Shown here piece by piece: positions 1 through 7,505 of a stretch of DNA of 13,724 nt; positions within the stretch are counted from its first letter, which is position 1; each line of letters begins with the position of its first letter. The DNA is from Spirochaetales bacterium (GTDB lineage: Bacteria > Spirochaetota > Spirochaetia > JABEVK01). A model generated the notes under the pieces. The model saw nothing but the letters and a program-made list of their open reading frames with translations. It ran no database searches and had not been told where the DNA came from. Location of the stretch: contig JABEVL010000020.1 of the NCBI GenBank assembly GCA_013043995.1, forward strand, positions 1-13,724, given 5' to 3'. The translations under genes and the position numbers were made by a program.

Positions 1-443
1 CAGGGGTAGTACTTGTCGCCGTTCTGATCGATCACGAGTTGACGGGCCCTGTCCAGGCGGGCTGTGTATGCGGCCTTGCGGGCGGCGTCGGCTTCTTCAC
101 GGGCCGAATTGGCGTCTGTAACTGAGTTGGTCAGCAAGGACCTGGCTTGGGCAGGATTGGTAGAGGCGTCAGTTTTGGCCTGGGCGAGTTCGGAACGGGC
201 GCGGGCCAAAAGCGTCGGACTGTACCGTTCGGCGTGGGCGGCGACAGCTTCGTCGATAGCCTTTTGAGCCGGGGCAAAATCAGCGTCGGTCAAGGCATTG
301 GGAACCGTTTGGGCGGCAACGGGTGTTTGAGGAGCTTTAACAGCAGCAGGTGCGGTCGCTGCCGGTTTTGCAGGGGGTGCTGACGGGCAACCCGTGAGCA
401 AAAAAATCAGGGCGATGGCAAGAATGGAAAGGGCCGACTTCAT
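1..443 (-). CDS. Putative outer-membrane lipoprotein, DUF4398-like (partial, 3' end off window)
   Basis: The first 147 codons are present and the gene runs off the left edge. Residues 1-18 form a lipoprotein signal peptide (MKS, a hydrophobic stretch, then the lipobox LTGC) with Cys19 as the lipidation site; position +2 is Pro, not Asp, so outer-membrane sorting is likely by the enterobacterial rule. A linker rich in Ala, Pro and Lys covers about residues 20-45. A charged Ala-rich helical region follows, including AIDEAVAAHAERYSP and LLARARSELAQAK. Alternating A-x-x-A helices with a Y-[SA]-P turn are typical of DUF4398 proteins, whose function is poorly known; I infer that family by eye. The ATG start has a strong AGGAGGT Shine-Dalgarno site at 454-460 (minus). 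The gene is divergent from the FecR-domain gene. A C-terminal OmpA-like or other domain outside the window cannot be excluded. Confidence 0.82.
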   Translation of the reverse strand, partial: MKSALSILAIALIFLLTGCPSAPPAKPAATAPAAVKAPQTPVAAQTVPNALTDADFAPAQKAIDEAVAAHAERYSPTLLARARSELAQAKTDASTNPAQARSLLTNSVTDANSAREEADAARKAAYTARLDRARQLVIDQNGDKYYP

Positions 444-473
444 GATATGGTACACCTCCTAGGACGTACCTAT

Positions 474-481
474 TTTATAGG
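474..481 (-). promoter_or_regulatory. Candidate -10 element for the lipoprotein gene, inside a small inverted repeat
   Basis: On the minus strand TATAAA lies at 479-474, about 30 bp upstream of the ATG. It sits inside the inverted repeat CCTAT-TTT-ATAGG (469-481). No good -35 hexamer is visible at 16-18 bp, so this is only a candidate. The rest of the 102-bp divergent spacer (444-545) is AT-rich. On the plus strand it holds a possible -10 (TAAAAT, 492-497) for the FecR gene, again without a clear -35. Confidence 0.3.
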
Positions 482-545
482 GAAAGGTAAATAAAATCTA
501 GAAAAAAGGACGATTTGCACGTAAGCTGTCCAAAAGAGGTGTTTT

Positions 546-1667
546 ATGCCGTGGATTTTTAGGATTTTCCTGGGCGTGATGGGATTGGTGGGGGTGACGC
601 TGGCGGGGGCGGACCCCGTGGCCACTATTACTTACCTGGACGGAGACGTTTCGCTGATACGCGATGGCCAAACGATTCCGTCCTACGCCATTCAGGAAGG
701 CTTTGGGATTGAAGACTACGATACCATCACGACAGGCGATCAGAGTCACGTTGAAATTTCCTTTAACCCGGCAACGGGAATTGCAGGAACCCTCAAAATG
801 GGCTCGGGTTCGACAATTTGGATTGAACTTTCAGCTTTGCTCCAGCAACAAACCGCAGGTATCAACCTTCTTGTGGGGTCTTTGCAGGTCAAAGTCGACA
901 AGATGTTCGGCAAGGCGGGCTTTCAGGTCCGCACGGACGCGGCGGTCATGGGCGTTCGGGGGACTCAGTTCCACGTCGACTCTTCACCGCAGGGAGATTT
1001 TCTGGTCGCAACCCTCGAAGGGCGCGTCGAATGCTCCAGCAACGGGCGGACTCTTTTTGCGGTGCCCGGATCCGTCGTCGAGGTCCTTCCCGAAGAGCAG
1101 CTTTTTCACTCCGTACCCGTTGACGTTGCCACCGTCGACTCCTTTGAAAAATCCTGGTACAAGCAACGCGTCGCGGCCTTGAAAGCCAATGCCCCTCAGG
1201 CCTTTGTCGAGTTTGCCCGGCGTTACCAGCAGGAAATGAGCCAGCTCTCACGGGCCGAAGAACGGATTAAAAATGACGCGGGTTCCGTCCTTTCTCTCTG
1301 GAAAAAACAAGACGCTACAGGAAACCTCAGTGCGGGTCCCGACTTGCTGATCGAGAAAAACACGGTCATCGGTCCCCTTCTGCAGGCCAAAACGCCGATG
1401 TTTTTTCTCGAAAGACTCAACTACCGCCTGAAAGAGATGAAATCTTACCTCAAAGAGGGGGCATTATCGGCGACAGTGGAACTTTCATCGGGTTATACTG
1501 CCAAGGACTTTTTCCGGCAATGGGACCAAGACCAGGCCTCCCTGCTGGCCTGGATGTCCGATTACAGGTATGACATGAAGCTTTTTGCTGAAAGAAACAA
1601 CGGAAGTTTTCCTACGGATTTCACTTCTCAGCCCGAGTTCACAAGAAGTTCAGATTTTTTTAATTGA
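546..1667 (+). CDS. Secreted FecR-domain protein
   Basis: The protein has 373 residues. Residues 1-22 look like a Sec signal peptide (MPWIFRIFLGVMGLVGVTLAGA). About residues 25-185 carry a FecR-type domain: a start resembling ATITYLDGDV, a D-x-I-x-T-G-D segment (residues 59-65), and the hallmark TDAAVMGVRGTQFHV (130-144) followed by LEGRVE. The remaining ~190 residues are charged and mostly helical and match no family I recognise. This is not a FecR anti-sigma regulator: there is no N-terminal cytoplasmic domain and no neighbouring ECF sigma gene. Stand-alone secreted FecR-domain proteins are common in spirochaetes and other diderms, and their ligand is generally unknown. The ATG follows AGAGGT (535-540) by 5 bp. 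It heads a tightly packed set, with dedA starting 9 bp after its stop. Confidence 0.88.
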   Translation: MPWIFRIFLGVMGLVGVTLAGADPVATITYLDGDVSLIRDGQTIPSYAIQEGFGIEDYDTITTGDQSHVEISFNPATGIAGTLKMGSGSTIWIELSALLQQQTAGINLLVGSLQVKVDKMFGKAGFQVRTDAAVMGVRGTQFHVDSSPQGDFLVATLEGRVECSSNGRTLFAVPGSVVEVLPEEQLFHSVPVDVATVDSFEKSWYKQRVAALKANAPQAFVEFARRYQQEMSQLSRAEERIKNDAGSVLSLWKKQDATGNLSAGPDLLIEKNTVIGPLLQAKTPMFFLERLNYRLKEMKSYLKEGALSATVELSSGYTAKDFFRQWDQDQASLLAWMSDYRYDMKLFAERNNGSFPTDFTSQPEFTRSSDFFN

Positions 1668-1676
1668 GGCAGCTCT

Positions 1677-2357
1677 TTGATTGAGTTCATCAGGTCCCTG
1701 ACCGACTGGTACTTCAACAACCTGAACTACGTCACGATATTTTTGTTGATGGTTCTGGAATCGACGTTTCTACCGTTGCCTTCCGAATTTATTCTCCCTC
1801 CCGCGGCGTTCAAGGCCGCGGCGGGTTCCGACTTGAACATCGTTCTGGTGATTCTTGTGGGGACGATGGGGAGCATGGTGGGCGCCAGCATCAACTACTT
1901 TTTGGCAGCGGGGCTGGGGCGTCCGGCCGTTCACGCCCTGTCCAGAACTCGCCTTGCCCACATGCTGTTCGTCCATGAACGCTCGGTCGTGCACGCTGAA
2001 AACTTTTTTAACCGCTACGGCCGGAGTGCGACGTTTTTTGGCCGCCTGATTCCGGCGGTCCGCCACCTGCTTTCTATCGCGGCTGGCCTGGCTCGTATGC
2101 CCCTGGGTCGGTTTTGGCTCTACACGGCCCTGGGAGCCGGGTTGTGGGCCGCGGTTCTGGGATCGCTGAGCTACTCGTTGGTCTTGATCTACGGGACCAA
2201 AAATGTCCAAGATGTCTTTGATCGCTATTTCAAGGAGATTTCGTGGGGGCTCGTTGCTCTGGGCCTCGTGCTTGTGGCCGTGCTCGTTTGGCGGCTTTGG
2301 AAAGGAAAACAAAATGTTATCACTCCGTCCGATGGAAGTGCTCCGCCGAATCCTTGA
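1677..2357 (+). CDS. DedA family membrane protein (possible undecaprenyl-phosphate flippase)
   Basis: The protein has 226 residues and is an integral membrane protein of the DedA/SNARE-associated (VTT) superfamily. Visible family motifs are E29...PLPSE37 with the following LPPAA, and FFGRLIPAVRHLLSIAAGLARM. In this second motif R123 and R129 have the same six-residue spacing as the two essential arginines of E. coli YqjA/YghB. The C-terminal half has further hydrophobic segments near 147-172 and 190-207, ending in a basic tail. Some DedA proteins recycle undecaprenyl phosphate across the inner membrane, and others affect proton-motive force and envelope stress; which applies here is inference. 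The start is TTG at 1677, chosen because GAGG (1666-1669) lies 7 bp upstream and the first motif requires it. Its 3' end overlaps the kinase gene by 44 bp, suggesting translational coupling. Confidence 0.92.
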   Translation: MIEFIRSLTDWYFNNLNYVTIFLLMVLESTFLPLPSEFILPPAAFKAAAGSDLNIVLVILVGTMGSMVGASINYFLAAGLGRPAVHALSRTRLAHMLFVHERSVVHAENFFNRYGRSATFFGRLIPAVRHLLSIAAGLARMPLGRFWLYTALGAGLWAAVLGSLSYSLVLIYGTKNVQDVFDRYFKEISWGLVALGLVLVAVLVWRLWKGKQNVITPSDGSAPPNP

Positions 2358-3582
2358 CTCGAAGGACGAGCCTCTGCACGCCTTGTTGCCCCTGGGACTT
2401 TTAATTTCAGCCGGGGCCACGCTTCTTTTTTTACCTTTGGACCTCTTGGCAGGGGATCGCCGCTGGAGCTTTCATACCTCGGTCAACCTGATTTTTGTGG
2501 CCATCTACCTGTTGGGCTGGTGGCATACCCGGCGCCGCTGGAGTTATCTTGTGGCTTTGGGGCTGTGCCTCGTGACGACTCTCCAGATCTTTTTTTCGAT
2601 TCACGGCCACACGGGGCCCCGGCTCGGCTTGCAGATGTTTTTCCTTTTATTCGCTTTTCTTCCCTTTCTTTTACTTCCGAGAAGCCAATGGCCCCTGATG
2701 GTTCTTTTGAGCTGTTTCAACGTTCTGGTTTTTGTGTGGACCCATTTCGGCCTCGATCCTTCTGCTTTTCCCGTTTACGAGGATTGGATCCCTCGTGTGG
2801 TTCCCATCCTGACGACGTTGGCGAGCTTTCTGATCTTTATTGTTCTTGTGGTGTACTTTCAGATTTTGGCCCTGCGGAGGGAAAAAGCCTTTTTAGAGGC
2901 CAAACGCACCCAGGATTATTTGTTTTCGCTGGTGGGACACGACCTCCGGGGCCCCGTGGGGGGATTAAAAGAGGGCCTGGCTTTTCTGGAAAAGAATGCT
3001 TCCACGATGGAGCCCCTGGAGTTTCAGAGTTTTTTGCATTCCTTGCGCCTAACGGGCGAAAATGTCTACTCTCTTTTAGAGAACCTCCTGCTGTGGGCGT
3101 CCCAGACGCAAGGCCGGATTTCCTTCCATCCCGTCGCCCAAGAATGGCGGGACCTGGTTTCTCAGGCTGTCTTTTTGTGGCAAGATGAAGCCAAACGCCG
3201 GGGCGTTGAAATCCTTGTGGAAGTTCCTGCCGGCACCATCGCCGTGTGCGACACGGAAATGATGAGCACGGTCTTGCGCAATCTTTTGTCGAACGCCATC
3301 AAGTTCTCGCCTCCGGGGTCGCAAATTTTTTTACGTACCCAGGTGGTGGACAAGAAATTGAGGTGCGTGCTCTCCGATCAGGGGATCGGAATGGATGAAG
3401 CGACCCGCGCCAGCCTCTTTGACGAGGCGCAACGACCGCGCCGCCTGGGCGTCAGGGGCGAACGGGGGACCGGACTGGGGTTGCTTTTGGTGAAGGAATT
3501 TGTGAAGCGGCACAGGGGCACGATCACTGTCGAGAGCGAAGTTGGAAAAGGAACGAGCTTCACGCTGGAGCTTCCCGCCTGA
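2314..3582 (+). CDS. Orphan six-TM sensor histidine kinase
   Basis: The protein has 422 residues from ATG 2314, which has AAAGGA (2301-2306) 7 bp upstream. An in-frame ATG at 2203 would add 37 residues of DedA-overlap sequence and is unlikely. Six hydrophobic segments (about 24-43, 53-70, 76-95, 104-122, 126-144, 162-184) form a membrane sensor with no large extracytoplasmic domain. A short linker leads to the HisKA domain with H209 in SLVGHDLRGP. The HATPase domain has the N-box LRNLLSNAIKFS (N327), G1 DQGIGM (355-360), an F-box near LFDEAQ and G2 GERGTGLGL. All catalytic boxes look intact. No response regulator is in the window, so the partner is unknown. Position between dedA and the srkA-like gene suggests it senses an envelope or membrane state; this is inference. 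Confidence 0.93.
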   Translation: MLSLRPMEVLRRILDSKDEPLHALLPLGLLISAGATLLFLPLDLLAGDRRWSFHTSVNLIFVAIYLLGWWHTRRRWSYLVALGLCLVTTLQIFFSIHGHTGPRLGLQMFFLLFAFLPFLLLPRSQWPLMVLLSCFNVLVFVWTHFGLDPSAFPVYEDWIPRVVPILTTLASFLIFIVLVVYFQILALRREKAFLEAKRTQDYLFSLVGHDLRGPVGGLKEGLAFLEKNASTMEPLEFQSFLHSLRLTGENVYSLLENLLLWASQTQGRISFHPVAQEWRDLVSQAVFLWQDEAKRRGVEILVEVPAGTIAVCDTEMMSTVLRNLLSNAIKFSPPGSQIFLRTQVVDKKLRCVLSDQGIGMDEATRASLFDEAQRPRRLGVRGERGTGLGLLLVKEFVKRHRGTITVESEVGKGTSFTLELPA

Positions 3583-3593
3583 GGAGGCCTCAT

Positions 3594-4556
3594 TTGTCCG
3601 AAACCGCTAATTTTGAAAAGCTTTCCCCCTTGCTGATTCTGGATGAGCTTTCTGCCCAGTACGGCTTGGAGTGTCAACCGCTTTTAACTCCCTTCAACAG
3701 CTACGTGAATCGGGTTTTTGGCGTCAAGGATTCCGACTCGCGTTCGTGGATCGTCAAGTTTTACCGCCCGGGACGCTGGAGTGAACAGACCCTCCACGAG
3801 GAACACCTCTTTTTAATGGAAGCCGGTGAGGCGGACCTGCCCGTTGTTCAACCCCTGGTCAACCGTGAAGGCAACACGCTGAGCCGTTCTGGAGAGTTCT
3901 TTTGGGCTGTTTTTGAACAGAAGGGCGGCAGGACTTTTGAAGGAGAATCGCTCGAAGACCTGAGACGTTTGGGAAACCTTGTAGGCCGGCTGCATACGGC
4001 GGCGGCCCGGCGAGGGTGCCCGCACCGGCTGGTTTTAACCCCGCAAGGCTGCGGCGACACCTTTGCTGACGAGCTGTGGGACGCCGGCGTCGTCCATCCT
4101 GATTTCAGGACGGAATTTTTTGACGTGATCGACACGGCCTTGAACAGGATGGAACCCCTTTTCACGGACAAAACGCTCCTGCACAGGCTGCACGGCGACC
4201 TCCACCGGGGCAACGTTCTGGAACGGGGCGAGGAAGGTCTTTTGCTGATGGATTTTGACGATATGCTTTTGGGGCCTCCGGTGCAGGACCTTTGGATGTT
4301 TCTTCCCGACCGGGTCGAGAACTGTCCGGAACAGGTGACGGCGCTGGAAGAAGGCTACGCGGTTTGGCGGCCCTTCGACAGGAGTTGGTGGAAGTTGGTC
4401 GAACCTTTGAGGTTTCTGCGCAACCTCTACTTTTTGACCTGGTGTTCAAGACAACGCAGCGACAAGGGGTTTTATACCCAGTTTCCCGATTGGGGGAGCC
4501 GCGCCTTCTGGATTAAAGAACTGGAAGACCTCAAGGAACAGTTCAAGCACCTCTAG
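3594..4556 (+). CDS. srkA: SrkA/YihE-type stress response Ser/Thr kinase
   Basis: The protein has 320 residues, close to the 328 of E. coli SrkA (YihE/RdoA), and resembles it along its length by eye: LTPFNSYVNRVF near the N-terminus, WIVKFYRPGRWS with the putative ATP-binding lysine, FEQKGGRTFE, HGDLHRGN with catalytic D202 and N207, DFDD at 220-223 for Mg binding, then GPPVQDLWM. The fold is that of aminoglycoside phosphotransferase/choline kinase. In enterobacteria SrkA is a cytoplasmic protein kinase induced by Cpx envelope stress that protects against stress-induced death. Here it lies 11 bp downstream of a histidine kinase, a fitting context. The TTG start at 3594 is backed by GAGGAGG (3581-3587), 6 bp upstream, overlapping the kinase stop. 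Choline or homoserine kinase-like activity is less likely given the SrkA-specific motifs. Confidence 0.9.
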   Translation: MSETANFEKLSPLLILDELSAQYGLECQPLLTPFNSYVNRVFGVKDSDSRSWIVKFYRPGRWSEQTLHEEHLFLMEAGEADLPVVQPLVNREGNTLSRSGEFFWAVFEQKGGRTFEGESLEDLRRLGNLVGRLHTAAARRGCPHRLVLTPQGCGDTFADELWDAGVVHPDFRTEFFDVIDTALNRMEPLFTDKTLLHRLHGDLHRGNVLERGEEGLLLMDFDDMLLGPPVQDLWMFLPDRVENCPEQVTALEEGYAVWRPFDRSWWKLVEPLRFLRNLYFLTWCSRQRSDKGFYTQFPDWGSRAFWIKELEDLKEQFKHL

Positions 4557-4566
4557 TTTCGGTTTC

Positions 4567-4595
4567 TTGCTTAGAGCGGCATTTTGAGGTAGTTT
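4567..4595 (+). promoter_or_regulatory. Weak candidate promoter before the FAD oxidoreductase gene
   Basis: TTGCTT (4567-4572) and TAGTTT (4590-4595) are separated by 17 bp in the 69-bp gap between srkA and the oxidoreductase gene. Each hexamer matches the sigma70 consensus only partly. There is no terminator-like hairpin in the gap, so read-through from the upstream set is equally possible. Confidence 0.22.
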
Positions 4596-4625
4596 TTAGG
4601 CACGTTTTCTTCCTCCGAGGTTTGA

Positions 4626-5795
4626 ATGAAGTACCTGATCGTCGGCAACGGTGCCGCAGGAACCGAGGCCGCTTTGGCCATCCGCAAGGCGGATCAAGAG
4701 TCAGGCATCGTCCTGGTCACAGAGTCCCGCTACCTGCATTATTTTCGTCCCAAGCTCGTGCATTTTCTGGCTGAAGACCAGGAACCCTCCGACCTGATCG
4801 TCTACGACGAGGAGTTTTACAACAAGCGGAAGATCTACAACATCCTGGGCCGGAAGATTCAGCGGCTCGACACGGACAGACGGGTCGCTGTGGACGACCT
4901 GGGCGCCGAACACACCTGGGACAGGCTTTTATTGGCCACGGGTTCCAAACCCTTCGTTCCTCCGATTCCCGGGGTCGAACTTGAGGGGGTTTTTACCCTC
5001 AGGAGCATCACCGACGCCCAAAAGATCAAAACTTTCAGCCGGGAAATTGACCGCGTCGTCGTGATTGGAGGCGGTCTTCTGGGGTTGGAAAACGCCTACA
5101 GCTTGTCGCAGCTGGGAATTAAGGTTGAGGTTGTCGAGTTTGCTCCCTGGCTGCTGCCGAGGCAGCTGGACGAGGGCGGCGGCAAGGTTTTGCAGAGGCT
5201 CCTTGAAGAAAAAGGCCTGGTTTTCCACCTGGGGGAGCAGGTCGAGTCCATGGTGGGCAACTCGGGCCGAGTCGGTCTGGTGCGCTTTCGTTCTGGCAAG
5301 GAAGTGGCTTGCCAGGCCGTTCTTGTCTCGGCGGGCATCCGCGGCGATATGGATTTTTTGCAAGGCTCGGGGATTGCGACGAACCGCGGGATCGTCGTCG
5401 ACGACCGTCTTCAGACCAATGTCCCGGGGATCTGGGCGGCGGGCGACGTTGCCGAGCACCGGGGAACCAGCTACGGCTTGTGGACGGTCGCCCGTGAACA
5501 GGGACGGATCGCCGGTGTGAACATGGCGGGAGGCGACGAGGTCTACGAGGGAAGTCTAGTTTCGAGTCTTTTAAAAATCACGGGAATCAACGTTTTTTCG
5601 ATGGGAGACGTCAAAGCCAGAGGCGCAGAAACTCTGACGGCTGAGGACGGGGCCTCGTACAAAAAGCTCGTTGTCGACGACGACAAGGCCCTGGCGGCGA
5701 TGGTTGTGGGAGATAAGGCCGCGATCCAGACCGCGCAGAAGATCATGGCCGGTAAACTTGAGCCTGCTGAGTTTGAAAAGCACCTGAATCCTTGA
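4626..5795 (+). CDS. FAD-dependent NAD(P)H oxidoreductase (rubredoxin reductase/NirB N-domain type)
   Basis: The protein has 389 residues and is a class I pyridine nucleotide-disulfide oxidoreductase-like flavoprotein. The N-terminal GNGAAG (7-12) binds FAD. LLLATGSKP follows, then VVVIGGGLLGLE (G148-x-G150-x-x-G153) for NAD(P)H, and IWAAGDVAE (D274) as the second FAD contact. There is no CxxxxC redox pair after the first motif, which rules out lipoamide dehydrogenase or glutathione reductase types. The C-terminal ~75 residues (from about GSLVSSLLKITGINVFSMGD) resemble the small domain of NADH:rubredoxin oxidoreductases and NirB-like proteins. It probably moves electrons from NAD(P)H to a small acceptor such as rubredoxin, but no such partner gene is nearby. 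The ATG at 4626 follows GAGG (4617-4620) by 5 bp. Nitrite reductase itself is excluded by the missing siroheme domains. Confidence 0.9.
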   Translation: MKYLIVGNGAAGTEAALAIRKADQESGIVLVTESRYLHYFRPKLVHFLAEDQEPSDLIVYDEEFYNKRKIYNILGRKIQRLDTDRRVAVDDLGAEHTWDRLLLATGSKPFVPPIPGVELEGVFTLRSITDAQKIKTFSREIDRVVVIGGGLLGLENAYSLSQLGIKVEVVEFAPWLLPRQLDEGGGKVLQRLLEEKGLVFHLGEQVESMVGNSGRVGLVRFRSGKEVACQAVLVSAGIRGDMDFLQGSGIATNRGIVVDDRLQTNVPGIWAAGDVAEHRGTSYGLWTVAREQGRIAGVNMAGGDEVYEGSLVSSLLKITGINVFSMGDVKARGAETLTAEDGASYKKLVVDDDKALAAMVVGDKAAIQTAQKIMAGKLEPAEFEKHLNP

Positions 5796-5811
5796 CCCCG
5801 GGTTGAATAAT

Positions 5812-5840
5812 TTGACCACACCGCGGTCAGGAATTACAAT
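5812..5840 (+). promoter_or_regulatory. Near-consensus sigma70 promoter for the acyl ligase gene, predicted leaderless start
   Basis: TTGACC (5812-5817) and TACAAT (5835-5840) are separated by exactly 17 bp, each one mismatch from the sigma70 consensus. Six to seven bases past the -10 is position 5846-5847, which coincides with the A of the ATG at 5847. The only purine-rich site, AGGAA at 5829-5833, is 13 bp from the ATG and would lie upstream of the transcript start. A leaderless or near-leaderless mRNA is therefore inferred. Confidence 0.65.
5813..5829 (+). promoter_or_regulatory. Inverted repeat in the promoter spacer (possible operator)
   Basis: TGACC-N7-GGTCA spans 5813-5829, overlapping the -35 hexamer and most of the spacer of the ligase promoter. 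A smaller perfect palindrome, ACCGCGGT, lies inside it. A dimeric repressor bound here would block RNA polymerase. The regulator is not identifiable from this window. Confidence 0.4.
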
Positions 5841-5846
5841 ACGCCC

Positions 5847-7502
5847 ATGACAAGAATTTCGACTTGCCCGACCGTGCTTGAACTCTTTGAGCGGTCCTGC
5901 CAGCGTTTTACGGATCGTCCTTTTCTTTGCGTCTTCGAAAATAAGCAAAAAAGAAGCCTGACGTACGCCCAGGCCCGTGAAAGGATCACCGCGTTCGCCT
6001 TCCATTTGCGCCAGCAGGGGGTTCAGCCGGGCGACTCTGTGGCCCTAGCCGGGCGGAACTCTCCCGAATGGGCCTTGGCTTTTTTGGCAATCCTTTGGGC
6101 CGAGGCCGTCGTGGTTCCCTTGGATGCCCAACTGGGGGCTTCCGACCTGGCCCGTTTGGCAAGCCTGGGCCGTTGCCGGCTGGTGGTTCGTTCAAAAGAG
6201 CTCTCAGAACTGGACGGCCTTTTACCTGGTGTCCCTGTTTTTCCTCTCGACGCCCGGGAACTTGAAGTTCTCCCCGGTCAAGCTTTTCCCCAGTCGGTGC
6301 AAAATCCCGGCGAAACGGCGGTCATCCTTTTTACGAGCGGGACTACTGGGCATCCCAAGGGGGTGGTGTTGACGCACAGTAACCTGGTTTCTGACTGTTT
6401 GCTGGCCCAGAAGCTCCTCTCCATCAGCGAAAACGACATTTTCTACGCCCTGCTTCCCCTGCATCACGCCTACACCCTCCTTGCCGTCTTTTTAGAAGCC
6501 GTGTCGGTGGGTGCCTCGATTCTTTTTGCCGAAAAGATGGCGGTTTCGTCGGTTCTCTCGGACCTGCGCCAGGGCCAGGTGACGATGTTTTTGGCGGTTC
6601 CCCTGCTGTTCAACAAGCTCCTGGCGGGTTTGTTGAAGGCGGTCCGCGAACGCGGTTTTTTGGCTTGGGTCTGGGTGCGCTCCCTGATGCTCTTGTCGGG
6701 ATGGGTGAAGAAAACGACCCGCTACAACCCCGGGAAGGTCTGGTTCCGGCCCCTTCTCGACAAGGCGGGACTGTCCCAGGTCCGTGTCTGCATTTCGGGC
6801 GGAGGCCCCCTGGCGCCGACGGTGTTTCGACGCTTCAACGAGCTGGGTTTGGATTTTGTCCAAGGCTACGGTTTGACCGAGACGTCCCCGATTCTGGCGC
6901 TGAACCCCGTGGAGCGTTACAAGGAAAAATCGGTCGGCCGCCTGATTCCGGGGGTCGAGGCCCGTCTTTTGAACGTGGACTCGCAGGGGCAGGGCGAGCT
7001 GGCGGTGCGCGGTCCCATGGTCATGAAGGGGTATTTTAACGATGCCGCGGCGACAGAGGAGGTCCTGAGCGCCGGCGGCTGGTTGCGTACCGGGGACGTG
7101 GGGCGGCTCGACGCCGAAAACTACCTTTACCTGACGGGCAGGGTCAAATCCTTGATCGTGAGCGAAGGGGGAAAAAACGTCTATCCCGAAGAGATTGAGT
7201 ACGCCTTTCAGCTCTACCCCGAAGTTGAGCAGGTTTTGGTACGGGGTTGGCTTAAAAATCCGGCTCTGCACACCGAAGGCATCGAGGCGCTTCTTTATCC
7301 TAATGCCGACGCCGTCAAGGCCTGGTCGGCGGCCCGTCCCGGTGTCGACACGGAAACCCTGGTCCGCGCCGAGTTGGGTGAGCTGGTGGCCAAGGTCAAC
7401 AGGGGCTTGGCCGCTTATCAAAAGATTGACAGGTTCACGGTTCTGAAAGAGCCTCTGGAGATGACGACGACTCGAAAAATCAAAAGGCCCAAACCAACGT
7501 GA
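5847..7502 (+). CDS. Long-chain acyl-CoA (or acyl-ACP) synthetase, AMP-binding family
   Basis: The protein has 551 residues and belongs to the ANL adenylating superfamily. It would activate a fatty acid with ATP to an acyl-adenylate and transfer it to CoA or to acyl carrier protein. Motifs in order are the P-loop TSGTTGHPKG (163-172), QGYGLTETSP (339-348), TGD (415-417) with the GWLRTGDVGRLD context, LTGRVKSLIVSEGGKNVYP, and a C-terminal TRKIKR with the probable catalytic Lys544. The long central segment and Y-x-x-K-S-V-G-R-L-I-P-G stretch fit the long-chain (FadD15/COG1022-like) branch rather than acetyl- or aryl-CoA ligases. CoA versus ACP as acceptor cannot be told from sequence. The ATG at 5847 lacks a usable Shine-Dalgarno site and lies at the predicted transcription start. 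Its stop is 3 bp from the stop of the convergent HAD gene. Confidence 0.92.
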   Translation: MTRISTCPTVLELFERSCQRFTDRPFLCVFENKQKRSLTYAQARERITAFAFHLRQQGVQPGDSVALAGRNSPEWALAFLAILWAEAVVVPLDAQLGASDLARLASLGRCRLVVRSKELSELDGLLPGVPVFPLDARELEVLPGQAFPQSVQNPGETAVILFTSGTTGHPKGVVLTHSNLVSDCLLAQKLLSISENDIFYALLPLHHAYTLLAVFLEAVSVGASILFAEKMAVSSVLSDLRQGQVTMFLAVPLLFNKLLAGLLKAVRERGFLAWVWVRSLMLLSGWVKKTTRYNPGKVWFRPLLDKAGLSQVRVCISGGGPLAPTVFRRFNELGLDFVQGYGLTETSPILALNPVERYKEKSVGRLIPGVEARLLNVDSQGQGELAVRGPMVMKGYFNDAAATEEVLSAGGWLRTGDVGRLDAENYLYLTGRVKSLIVSEGGKNVYPEEIEYAFQLYPEVEQVLVRGWLKNPALHTEGIEALLYPNADAVKAWSAARPGVDTETLVRAELGELVAKVNRGLAAYQKIDRFTVLKEPLEMTTTRKIKRPKPT

Positions 7503-7505
7503 GGG

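Noticed and set aside
2203..2313. Upstream in-frame ATG that would lengthen the histidine kinase by 37 residues
   Set aside because: It lies within dedA, adds non-kinase-like sequence and has no ribosome-binding site, whereas ATG 2314 has AAAGGA at proper spacing.
1770..2420. 216-codon open frame opposite dedA
   Set aside because: Low-complexity basic translation with no motif; it is a shadow of DedA.
6492..7421. 309-codon open frame opposite the acyl ligase
   Set aside because: The protein has no recognisable motif and the plus-strand ligase is clearly the real gene.
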